Positions 7,606 to 15,457 of a stretch of 64,000 nt of DNA are shown here, in pieces. A program made the translations under genes and the position numbers. This stretch comes from Bacteroidales bacterium. Its GTDB lineage: Bacteria; Bacteroidota; Bacteroidia; Bacteroidales; P3. Under the pieces are notes generated by a model, which saw only the letters and a program-made list of their open reading frames with translations, searched no databases and had not been told where the DNA came from. How positions within the stretch are numbered: the stretch's first letter is position 1; each line of letters opens with the position of its first letter. The stretch lies in assembly GCA_017480245.1 (NCBI GenBank), contig JAFVBA010000010.1, positions 124,001 to 188,000 on the forward strand, given 5' to 3'.

Positions 7606-10245
7606 TTAGTTATCAAATATTATTTCGCCAGTTTCTCTGCTGTAGGTGAAAGGTCCGAAATCTTTTAATCCGTTTTTATTAACTATCATCGTATATTCCA
7701 TACCGGATTTAACGATAACTTCAAATTTTTCTGCAGAGTACTGACCTATTGAAGCATTCTTAAATACTAAGACGGCATTCTCAAGAATTTCACCTTTAGC
7801 ATTAAAGGCTTTGTCCTTGTCTTTAAAATTATCTTTGGTTATCCGTCCGGTCTTTAAAAATTTCATCGCTTGGTCCCAATCCAATACCGCAGCGTCTTTG
7901 TATTTTTCATCATATATTGCAGGGACTGCCGCACCGTTTAGTATAATGTAAAGTTGTGCTTTGTCGCCGTCAATCATTGTGATAGGAATATGGTTAGTTG
8001 TATAGACAATAGGAATATCTACTTCACTTTGAGGCTTATTGCCGCTGACTATATCCACAACTGTTGAATTTAATGCCGCATCTGCCAAAGAATCTTTAAC
8101 ACTTTGAGGAACATAATCTGTTCTCAAGATACGGAATTCCGTTCTTCTGTTCAATTGATGGGCAGCTTCTTTTTCATCTTTCGTTTTCAATGAATTTATG
8201 TAGTCATCGGTAAGCGTTATTCCCTTAGGAAATACAAATGTTTTCTTACCTATTGTTACCGATGCCTCACGTTTTAGTGTTCTTGGCACTCTTTCTCCGT
8301 ATCCTTTGGCAACTAATCGTTCAGGCTCTATACCTCTTGCCACCAAAAAATCCACAACACTTTCCGCTCTTCGCTGACTAAGTGTATCATTTGTCAAAGC
8401 AGGGAAAGGACGTGAATCTGTATGCGAACCAAGTTCTATTACATAGGTAGGATTATTCACCAAAATTACTAAAAGGTCGGAAAGAGAGTCTTGATATTGG
8501 TCTAAAAGTTCCCAACGCGACAAATCATAACGGATTTCCGGCAAAACAATAGGCTCTTTCGGTATAGGAACCAAACGGAAATTGTGAATAATGTCTTTAG
8601 ATGTCGTAAGACCGACGGTACTTTCCTTTCCTTCGCCGTTCATGTAGTCAATTTGCGAAACTTTAAGCGTATAATTTACGTTATATCTTATTTGTTCGTT
8701 ATTGAATGCATATTTACCTTCGTAATCTGTACGGGTTTCTATCTGAGTATTGTCATCACCGATAAGTTTTACCTTTGCACCGGCAATAGCTTGCATACTT
8801 TTGTCGTCTCTTACCTCTCCGCTAAGAGTATATAGCAAAGGAGCGCGGTAAAAAGAATAAATATCATAACCGCCTTTGCCTCCTTCACGGTTAGATGAAA
8901 AATAACCGCTTTCAGCTGAAGAAAGATTTTCATCACTATTACAATTAAATATCATACCTATCTCATCAGAAGTAGTATTTATAGGATAACCCAAATTAAC
9001 CGGCTCGCTCCATTCTCCGTCTTGCAATTCAGTCATAAAAATATCGTAACCGCCGATTCCTTTTAAACCATCAGAGGAAAAATATAAACGGTTATTGCCT
9101 CTAAGTGTCGGAAATTCTTCTTTTCCTTCCGTATTTATTCTGCTGCCTAAGTTAGTTACGTTACCGAATTCCTCATTTACACTGCTGCGGGTGGCTTTCC
9201 ATAGGTCATAGTCGCCATGTCCGCCCGGACGGTTGGAAGAAAAATATATCGTAAGCTCATCTTGTGTAACTGCGGGGTGGAAATAGTTGTAAGAAGTGTC
9301 GCCTAAATTCAACATAACCCAACTTTCTTCGGAAGAATCTTTGGAGTTAGAGTTTTTATTTGTTGATTTATTTTTAGAAGATGTTGATTTGCTGTTTTTA
9401 TTTGCCGATTTTTTGTTTCCTTTTTCGTTTGCAGGTTCAATAGGTGAAGAATAAATGGCACAATTAAGCTGAAGATTCTTTTTAACATTACAACGGGAGA
9501 AATAATAATGCGTATTTTTGCCGTTAGTTATCTTTACAAGTTCTCCTTCATTGGCGTCGGTGTTAATACCTGTTACATTAAGCGAAGAAGGTTCGCCGAA
9601 AATTCCGCTTTTTAGCTTTGTAGCCGTATAAATATCCGAAAAATATTCACCCGTCCAAGCATCTCTGTCATTGCTTTCGTCATTATTGCGTGAAGAAGTG
9701 AAAGTAATGGAATTACATGAACCGTTTTCGTCCCAAGTCGGCTTCCAATCGTTCCATTCTGTGTTAATATTTTTCTCAGGTAGTATTTCATATTTACCGG
9801 GATTTGCCATAGATTTTTTAGCAAAAGCAATACTTTCCAATCTTCGCTTTGCAAGCGGGTCATTTGGCACAAGTTTCAAATATTCTTTGTAATTAAATTC
9901 TGCATTATCCCAATCTGCTAAATATCTTTGGAAGTCCGCCATATAAAGATACAATTTAGGTTGTACTTGATAATATTTAGCTTTGACAAGTCGCTGATAA
10001 GTTTTTATAGCTCGCTCTTTATCGTCCAAATATCTGTAACATTCTGATTTTTGCCACAAGATACGGTTTTTTTCTTGCCTGTTATTTTTTACTTTTGAAT
10101 AAGCTTTCTCGTAAAGTTCGGCAGCAGTTATGTATTGTTGCGAATTAAATGCTTCATCTGCCTTTTTTGTCAAAGAATTAGACTGACTAAACGCATTATA
10201 ACTTACTGCAACGAGCAGAATTAAGATAAATTTCTTTATATCCAT
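7606..10245 (-). CDS. PorE-like TPR/PD40/OmpA-domain protein
   Basis: An 879-residue exported envelope protein. Order: signal peptide (MDIKKFILILLVAVSYNAFS), TPR repeats to about residue 150, PD40 beta-propeller blades (SSNRPGGHGDYDLW, FSSDGLKGIGGYDIF, FSSNREGGKGGYDIY) to about 450, a carboxypeptidase-regulatory-like domain, then an OmpA peptidoglycan-binding domain (LGSHTDSRPF, LSQRRAESVVDFL) at about 585-700. This is the domain order of PorE, an envelope anchor of the type IX secretion system. Two differences: the signal peptide has no lipobox cysteine, and about 170 residues follow the OmpA domain. The ATG at 10245 places the signal peptide at the N-terminus, unlike the ATG 24 bases upstream. 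A Lys/Ser/Asn-rich linker interrupts the propeller near residues 270-300. Confidence 0.82.
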   Translation of the reverse strand: MDIKKFILILLVAVSYNAFSQSNSLTKKADEAFNSQQYITAAELYEKAYSKVKNNRQEKNRILWQKSECYRYLDDKERAIKTYQRLVKAKYYQVQPKLYLYMADFQRYLADWDNAEFNYKEYLKLVPNDPLAKRRLESIAFAKKSMANPGKYEILPEKNINTEWNDWKPTWDENGSCNSITFTSSRNNDESNDRDAWTGEYFSDIYTATKLKSGIFGEPSSLNVTGINTDANEGELVKITNGKNTHYYFSRCNVKKNLQLNCAIYSSPIEPANEKGNKKSANKNSKSTSSKNKSTNKNSNSKDSSEESWVMLNLGDTSYNYFHPAVTQDELTIYFSSNRPGGHGDYDLWKATRSSVNEEFGNVTNLGSRINTEGKEEFPTLRGNNRLYFSSDGLKGIGGYDIFMTELQDGEWSEPVNLGYPINTTSDEIGMIFNCNSDENLSSAESGYFSSNREGGKGGYDIYSFYRAPLLYTLSGEVRDDKSMQAIAGAKVKLIGDDNTQIETRTDYEGKYAFNNEQIRYNVNYTLKVSQIDYMNGEGKESTVGLTTSKDIIHNFRLVPIPKEPIVLPEIRYDLSRWELLDQYQDSLSDLLVILVNNPTYVIELGSHTDSRPFPALTNDTLSQRRAESVVDFLVARGIEPERLVAKGYGERVPRTLKREASVTIGKKTFVFPKGITLTDDYINSLKTKDEKEAAHQLNRRTEFRILRTDYVPQSVKDSLADAALNSTVVDIVSGNKPQSEVDIPIVYTTNHIPITMIDGDKAQLYIILNGAAVPAIYDEKYKDAAVLDWDQAMKFLKTGRITKDNFKDKDKAFNAKGEILENAVLVFKNASIGQYSAEKFEVIVKSGMEYTMIVNKNGLKDFGPFTYSRETGEIIFDN

Positions 10246-10362
10246 GATTTTATTTATTTTTCTTGTCAAGTTATTCTTAATAATTTACAATCTATCCGTA
10301 TTTGCCGTTAAGTTACCGTTTTCTATCGGCATCATACCTTATTAATACGTTATAATTGAGCG

Positions 10363-10370
10363 CAAAGTTA
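10363..10370 (-). promoter_or_regulatory. -7 element upstream of the PorE-like gene
   Basis: Reads TAACTTTG on the minus strand, 118 bases before the start. A -33 box is not clear. If used, it leaves a long 5' leader. Confidence 0.45.
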
Positions 10371-10407
10371 CAAATATTTTTAATAATATCGCTTATTTTT
10401 AAGGATT

Positions 10408-13400
10408 TTATTTCAAAATATCAAATTCAACAAAGAACACAGTTCCGATATTCTCCTTACTTTTGAAATAAATAGAAGCGTTGTAACTTTCAAGTATCGT
10501 TTTAACGATTGTAAGTCCTATGCCGCTGCCGTCAGTCTTTGTTGTAAATGAAGTATTGAAGATTTTATCAAAATTCTCTGCCTTTATACCGCAGCCGTTA
10601 TCCTCTATACTTACGATATGACGCAATTCATTTTGTTTGATTGCGATGTTAATTCTTCCGTCAGGCTTGTTATACAAAGATTGCAGCGCATTTTTTATCA
10701 AATTATTGAAGATACGGATAAACAGTGTCATTTCACCCAAAGTATAACAAGATTTTTTTTCTTCATATCTTATTTCAACGCCTTCAGTTGCCGAGAAAAG
10801 ATTGATAGCAGCCAAAATACAATCGTTCAAATCCACTTTATCTTTTTTAACTGAAGGTTTGCTGTAAGAATTCAGCTCTTGGGTTATCGTACTTATGCTT
10901 TCAATCTGAGAAATCAAAGAAGGAGCGATTTCATTAAACTTTTTATCAAAATCGGCAGGCTTTTCATTGTAAATTCTCTGCAAATACTGAATAGAAAGTT
11001 TCATCGGAGTTAAAGGATTCTTTATATCGTGGGCTACTTGTGCGGCCAATTCCCGCCAAGATGCCTGTCTTTCTTGATTCTTCAGCAAGATAGCGCTTTG
11101 TTCTATCTTTTCAACCATAAGATTATAAGATTTAATCAAATCACCCATCTCATCATCGGCTTTCCATTCGATTTTTTCGTTAGAAGTATTCACGTTAATT
11201 TTCGCCATCTGCCGTTTAACCAACTCAAGTGGCTTTGTAATTATATTACTTAGGAAAACAAAGATAATAACTGCCGCATTAACCAAGAAAAGAAACAAAT
11301 TAGCGAAATTATTTATCAAATTATTGATATTATCTTTCATTATTTTTTGTTGATTAATGAAAGGAATGTTTATATACAGCAATTTACCGCCCGAATAATC
11401 GGAAACAGTTACATAAGAAGCCAAAAAATCTCCGTTACATATCTTTTCTTTTTGATAAAACAGCGTATCTGGGTTGGTTCTCAGCATTTCAAAGGCAGGA
11501 TAATTCATTTTACGCGAAATAATACCTTTATTAAATATATCTTCTTGCGAACAAACGGCAAGATTTCCCAAAGTATCAAAAATATTTATGTCAGTAAGGA
11601 ATGTATTTGACAAATTAATCAACGCAATATCCGAAATATCTTCTCCTGAATCCAATATTTTTTCTATTTCAAGGGCAATACTCTCGGTTTTTTCCTTTAA
11701 AATGTTCAGATTACCCATATTATTCATATCAATTGTGCTTTTAACGGAAAAGAATCCTATGATAATCAAACTGACTGCGAAAGAACCGAGCAAAGACAGC
11801 AATATTTTGGATTTTATACTTAAAGTTTTTTTTCTGAAATTCGGAATTGCGTTAATCAAATGTTCAATTCCTAACAATATTATCAACATTAAAAACAAAA
11901 CCGACACAAAGAAGAAGATTTGGTTAAAGTTTTCATTCTCTAAACTCTCAACTTTAAACTTTAAACTCTCGTCTTCATCCAAGAAAAGAGAATAATTCAT
12001 ATTTTTATTAGTCTGTTTTTTCAAACATTCTGCGAAGATATAGAAATTATCTCCCTTATAAAAAAACATAGTCGGCAAAGTTTCTTCATCGGCTGCGGAT
12101 ATTCTGTTTTGAACATAAGAAAGAATATTCTCATATTTGTTTTTAGGTTGAACAATCATTGAATCCCTTTCATTAAACACCAAAACATTGGTATGATTAG
12201 CCGAAGAAAGCAAAGAAAGATAATATTTAGCGATATAACTCTCCGTTTCTTCGTAATTTTCCGCCTTTATCTTGGAAAGAATTAAAGAATCCTTAGTTAC
12301 ATTCTCCATTAAAATAGAGAAATTTTTTAAATCAGTGTTTAAAGTTGAAGGTTTAGTGTTTAGAGTTGAAAGTTTAGTGTCATTAAACTCTAAACTATCA
12401 ACCTTAAACTTTAAACTATACATATTAACAGCGAAACTAAGCCCTGCGATAAGCGTAATAATCCAAATAGTTACGAATTGCCTGATAATAATTTTTGGTT
12501 GGGAGTTTAAAGTTGAAAGTTTAGAGTTTAGAGTTGAGGGTTTAGGATTTTCATTCTCTGAACTATAAACTTTAAACCTTAAACTAAATTCAGTAATTAA
12601 ATAAACAAGAAATCCCGATAAGGCTACGGTGATAAAAATAAGTATATTATTGTAATTAATATCGGAAGTATAGAGTTTGAAAGCGAAATTGTCTATCTTA
12701 CTGCACAAAAACCACACAAAAACTGCATAAATAATATACAAAACTGCCAAGAAAATCCGTCTGAATGCTGCTTTTTTGAAAATAGTCTTGAATTTTGTTT
12801 CCAAACATCCCAAGTTTTTCTCCCAACATGGCAGTTTTTTCTCCGAACTTCCCAACTTATTATCCAAAAAACGCCGCTTTTTACTCCAAAAAACGCCGCT
12901 TTTTACACTAAAAAACGCCGTTTTTTGCATATTAACTCTTGATGTTTGGAAATTATCTTGGGAAGTTCGGAGATTATTTTGGAGTGTTTGGAAACTTTTT
13001 TCAGAGTGTTGTTTTTTATTTCTTGAGATAATGATATTTTTTTGCCATACAATACAGATAACTCCTAAGACAAACAGATTGATTAGCAACCATAAACGGA
13101 AAATAAACTTATCTTTTGCGCTCGCTTTAAGACATTCGGGCGAAACTTCCAAATATCCGACAGTTTTTCCTTTATATATTATAGGAAAATCGGTTTTGTA
13201 ATTGACTATCTCTATTTCTTTATCAAAATTAAAGGGCGGATTGAACTTGTTTTCGGCAAATCTATTCTCGTTTTTGTAATTGTATTTGATTAAACTTAGA
13301 TATATATCCGTCGTATCGCCGTGTTTTATGTTTTTTTTGAGATATACACCGTTTTTTGTCTCTATTATAATATTTGTATCGGTAAGTATATTCTGCGGTT

Positions 13401-13632
13401 TGGCAGAAACGTAATCCAAAACAAAAGAATTATCACCCCAAACGACTAATGAATCTTTTATAAAGGTATATTTCCCACCTGTTTTTTCTATTTCTTTGTA
13501 AGTTCGGGCAACTTGACGGGAAAATCTTTTATCTACATCGGAAGTTTTGCCCTGAGAAAAGAATTTCCATGCAAAACAACCCAAAAAAGATGCAACCAAA
13601 AGAATAAGAATTATTGATTTTTTTGTATTCAT
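10408..13632 (-). CDS. NtrY-like sensor histidine kinase with repeat-derived insertions
   Basis: A 1074-residue inner-membrane kinase. It has an N-terminal membrane helix, a periplasmic domain to about 175, several membrane helices (about 180-200, 290-345, 390-405, 570-590, 615-635), a second sensing region, a membrane helix near 780, HAMP, the phosphoacceptor segment AAQVAHDIKNPLTPMK (His about 868) and an HATPase domain with N box (NNLIKNALQSL), G1 (DNGCGI) and G2 (GSGIGLTIVK). The HDIKNPLTP form is typical of NtrY. No response regulator is adjacent. The gene carries a 187-bp palindromic array (residues about 214-276) and two 84-bp repeats (about 349-376 and 405-432), all kept open in frame in poorly conserved linkers. 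These add roughly 118 residues. Kinase assignment is sure; the ligand is unknown. Confidence 0.9.
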   Translation of the reverse strand: MNTKKSIILILLVASFLGCFAWKFFSQGKTSDVDKRFSRQVARTYKEIEKTGGKYTFIKDSLVVWGDNSFVLDYVSAKPQNILTDTNIIIETKNGVYLKKNIKHGDTTDIYLSLIKYNYKNENRFAENKFNPPFNFDKEIEIVNYKTDFPIIYKGKTVGYLEVSPECLKASAKDKFIFRLWLLINLFVLGVICIVWQKNIIISRNKKQHSEKSFQTLQNNLRTSQDNFQTSRVNMQKTAFFSVKSGVFWSKKRRFLDNKLGSSEKKLPCWEKNLGCLETKFKTIFKKAAFRRIFLAVLYIIYAVFVWFLCSKIDNFAFKLYTSDINYNNILIFITVALSGFLVYLITEFSLRFKVYSSENENPKPSTLNSKLSTLNSQPKIIIRQFVTIWIITLIAGLSFAVNMYSLKFKVDSLEFNDTKLSTLNTKPSTLNTDLKNFSILMENVTKDSLILSKIKAENYEETESYIAKYYLSLLSSANHTNVLVFNERDSMIVQPKNKYENILSYVQNRISAADEETLPTMFFYKGDNFYIFAECLKKQTNKNMNYSLFLDEDESLKFKVESLENENFNQIFFFVSVLFLMLIILLGIEHLINAIPNFRKKTLSIKSKILLSLLGSFAVSLIIIGFFSVKSTIDMNNMGNLNILKEKTESIALEIEKILDSGEDISDIALINLSNTFLTDINIFDTLGNLAVCSQEDIFNKGIISRKMNYPAFEMLRTNPDTLFYQKEKICNGDFLASYVTVSDYSGGKLLYINIPFINQQKIMKDNINNLINNFANLFLFLVNAAVIIFVFLSNIITKPLELVKRQMAKINVNTSNEKIEWKADDEMGDLIKSYNLMVEKIEQSAILLKNQERQASWRELAAQVAHDIKNPLTPMKLSIQYLQRIYNEKPADFDKKFNEIAPSLISQIESISTITQELNSYSKPSVKKDKVDLNDCILAAINLFSATEGVEIRYEEKKSCYTLGEMTLFIRIFNNLIKNALQSLYNKPDGRINIAIKQNELRHIVSIEDNGCGIKAENFDKIFNTSFTTKTDGSGIGLTIVKTILESYNASIYFKSKENIGTVFFVEFDILK
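12335..12418. repeat. 84-bp repeat of four 21-nt units inside the kinase gene
   Basis: Four consecutive 21-nt units at 12335-12355, 12356-12376, 12377-12397 and 12398-12418. The first two start GTGTTTA and the last two hold the same heptamers inverted (TTAAACTCTAAACTA). Total 84 nt equals 28 codons, so the insertion keeps the frame. In the kinase it encodes residues about 405-432, including the quasi-repeats FKVDSLEF and KLSTLNTKPSTLNT. Confidence 0.85.
12503..12586. repeat. Second 84-bp repeat of four 21-nt units inside the kinase gene
   Basis: Units at 12503-12523, 12524-12544, 12545-12565 and 12566-12586. The first two start GAGTTTA; the last carries the inverted heptamers. It has the same heptamer family as 2868-2948 and 12335-12418. 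It encodes kinase residues about 349-376, with the repeated peptide KPSTLNSKLSTLNS. Confidence 0.85.
12803..12989. repeat. 187-bp palindromic array inside the kinase gene
   Basis: Left arm: three 21-nt units at 12803-12823, 12824-12844 and 12845-12865, each ending in CC. Core: three palindromes AAAAAACGCCGCTTTTT (the last ending in GTTTTTT) centred at 12874, 12896 and 12918. Right arm: 21-nt units at 12927-12947, 12948-12968 and 12969-12989, then GG; these invert the left arm (for example CCAAACATC against GATGTTTGG). It is symmetric about 12896, which is also the centre of the 187-bp span. In the kinase it reads as seven-residue quasi-repeats such as FQTLQNN, LRTSQDN, FQTSRVN. Confidence 0.88.
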
Positions 13633-13775
13633 TGTTGAAATTTCTGTGCTTATTGTTGAGTTTTATACATTAATTATTGATTTTGCGAAATTAAAAAAAA
13701 TAATTGAAACAGTAACATACCTTATATTGAGGATTACATAGTATATAATTTTTTTAGTTTTAGAAGATTTTTTTG

Positions 13776-13783
13776 TAATTTTG
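13776..13783 (+). promoter_or_regulatory. -7 element of the rbfA promoter
   Basis: TAATTTTG followed by GCA. The rbfA start codon begins only ten bases after this box, so the mRNA would be almost leaderless. Confidence 0.6.
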
Positions 13784-13793
13784 CACCTGTATT

Positions 13794-14138
13794 ATGGAAA
13801 GCAAGAGAGTAGAAAAAATAAATAGGTTAATTCAGAAAGATTTGGCTGAGATTTTGAGAGAAAAAGCCAATTCTGATTTTTTAGGTGCTATGCTCAGCGT
13901 AACAAAAGTCAATATTACTTCGGATTTGAGCTTTGCAAGAGTTTATGTAAGCATCTTTGTAGTAGGTGATAAGTATTCGGACGAGCAAATTCTTCAACTT
14001 ATGATGGAAAAAAAGGATTATATACGTATGCTTTTGGCACAAAAAGTCCGCCATCAACTGAGAATTATTCCGGATTTGATGTTTTTTATAGACGATACGC
14101 TGACTTATGCCAAAAGAATAGACGAACTCCTTAAATAA
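13794..14138 (+). CDS. rbfA: Ribosome-binding factor A
   Basis: A 114-residue small-subunit assembly factor that binds the 30S particle and helps 16S rRNA 5'-end maturation. The KH-like fold is recognisable: ESKRVEKINRLIQKDLAEIL at the start, then VTKVNITSDLSFARVYVSIF, and a C-terminal helix with VRHQLRIIPDLMFFIDDTL. Length is normal. The start matches the usual family start, yet the -7 box ends at 13783, leaving no room for a Shine-Dalgarno site. The downstream permease gene begins 55 bases later and may be co-transcribed. Confidence 0.95.
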   Translation: MESKRVEKINRLIQKDLAEILREKANSDFLGAMLSVTKVNITSDLSFARVYVSIFVVGDKYSDEQILQLMMEKKDYIRMLLAQKVRHQLRIIPDLMFFIDDTLTYAKRIDELLK

Positions 14139-14193
14139 AACGGGAAGTTCTTTTTGTTATTTGCCTGTCTGAACGTATTATGCAACATAAAAT

Positions 14194-15423
14194 ATGAGTA
14201 ATTCGGGATTTATTGTCAAACGGTTGATACTTTCACGGCGTAATAAAGGAATTGTGCATATTATTTCGCTTATTTCTTTAATCGGTGTGGCTGTCGGTGC
14301 GTTTGCATTGGTAGTTGTACTCAGCGTTTTCAATGGTTTTACCGATGTTGCAAAGACTATGTTGGAAAAGACTTCACCTCCTTTGCTTATTGAGCGAAGC
14401 GGCGGATATATTACGCAGCAAACAATAGATAATTTGAAAGCAAAGACAAATAACTCTTCTGTTTTGAATGACGGATATTCTCTTATTCCCGTTATAAAGA
14501 CAACGGCGATGGTTACTTTTTCGGATAACCGCAGTATAGTAACGCTTTTCGGTATTGATTCTTCGTTTTTTTTGTACAATCCTTTAGATACTTGCATTGT
14601 TTCGGGAAAAAATATATTTAATGTCAAAGATTCTTTGTTTTGTTTGATGGGTATCAACCAGGCTTCTTTTATCGGATTGAACAGAGGCGCAGAAAAAATG
14701 AATATTCCCGTAAAACTGACAGTTCCAAACGCAACTAACGAAGATGCAATGGTAATGGAAGACAAACTTTCAACAGTTTCGGTGTATTACCAGGCATGTT
14801 ATCAAACTCATTCGGATTTGGACGAAGGAAATGTGTTTATTTCAATAGATAAGATGAGACAATTGTTGGATATTGCGCCGGATGTTTGCTCTCAAGTGTA
14901 TGTTGCAGTGAAAAATCCTTCGGATATACCGAAAATTCAGACATTTTTGCAAGATAACCTGCCAAATGATTACTCTGTAAAGACAGTTTTGCAACAAGAA
15001 CCGCTGTATTTCCGAATTGTTTCTTCAGAAAAATTAGCTGTCTATATTATTTTGTCGTTTATTATTTTTATTGCGGCAATAAATATAGTAAGTACAATAA
15101 TTATCTTGCATATTCAAAAAGAAAAGATGAATAAAATCCTGCGTACAATGGGAATGCAGCAAAAAGACTTGCGGAGAATATATTTTTATTACGGACTTAC
15201 GCTAAATATTGCGGGATGTTTGTTGGGTATTGCTTTAGGTTTGGCGCTTTGTTTGCTTCAACAGCGGTTCGGTTTAGTAAAATTGGCTGAAGATGCTTTT
15301 GTTGTGGATGCGTTTCCTGTACAAATAATGATTAAAGACGTACTTGCGGTAATTATTTTGGTAGTTGTTATTGGTAGTTTGGCAATTAGCGCCGTTACTT
15401 CAAGAATTAAAGAAAAAATTTAG
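14194..15423 (+). CDS. LolC/LolE-type FtsX-like ABC permease
   Basis: A 409-residue inner-membrane permease of the lipoprotein-releasing or MacB/FtsX superfamily. One N-terminal membrane helix (ISLIGVAVGAFALVVVLSVF) is followed by a large periplasmic domain to about residue 280, then three C-terminal helices (YIILSFIIFIAAINIVSTII, LNIAGCLLGIALGLALCL and VLAVIILVVVIGSLAISAV). LolC and LolE help extract lipoproteins from the inner membrane with the ATPase LolD, but no ATPase gene is adjacent. The gene ends 34 bases before cysS. Confidence 0.85.
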   Translation: MSNSGFIVKRLILSRRNKGIVHIISLISLIGVAVGAFALVVVLSVFNGFTDVAKTMLEKTSPPLLIERSGGYITQQTIDNLKAKTNNSSVLNDGYSLIPVIKTTAMVTFSDNRSIVTLFGIDSSFFLYNPLDTCIVSGKNIFNVKDSLFCLMGINQASFIGLNRGAEKMNIPVKLTVPNATNEDAMVMEDKLSTVSVYYQACYQTHSDLDEGNVFISIDKMRQLLDIAPDVCSQVYVAVKNPSDIPKIQTFLQDNLPNDYSVKTVLQQEPLYFRIVSSEKLAVYIILSFIIFIAAINIVSTIIILHIQKEKMNKILRTMGMQQKDLRRIYFYYGLTLNIAGCLLGIALGLALCLLQQRFGLVKLAEDAFVVDAFPVQIMIKDVLAVIILVVVIGSLAISAVTSRIKEKI

Positions 15424-15457
15424 ACAATTAACGAGAAAAAATCAATAATTTCAAGCG

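Noticed and set aside
12272-13201. Plus-strand open reading frames inside the kinase gene (12272-12568, 12776-13201)
   Set aside because: They are produced by the inverted repeats on the opposite strand; they lack promoters and recognisable domains.
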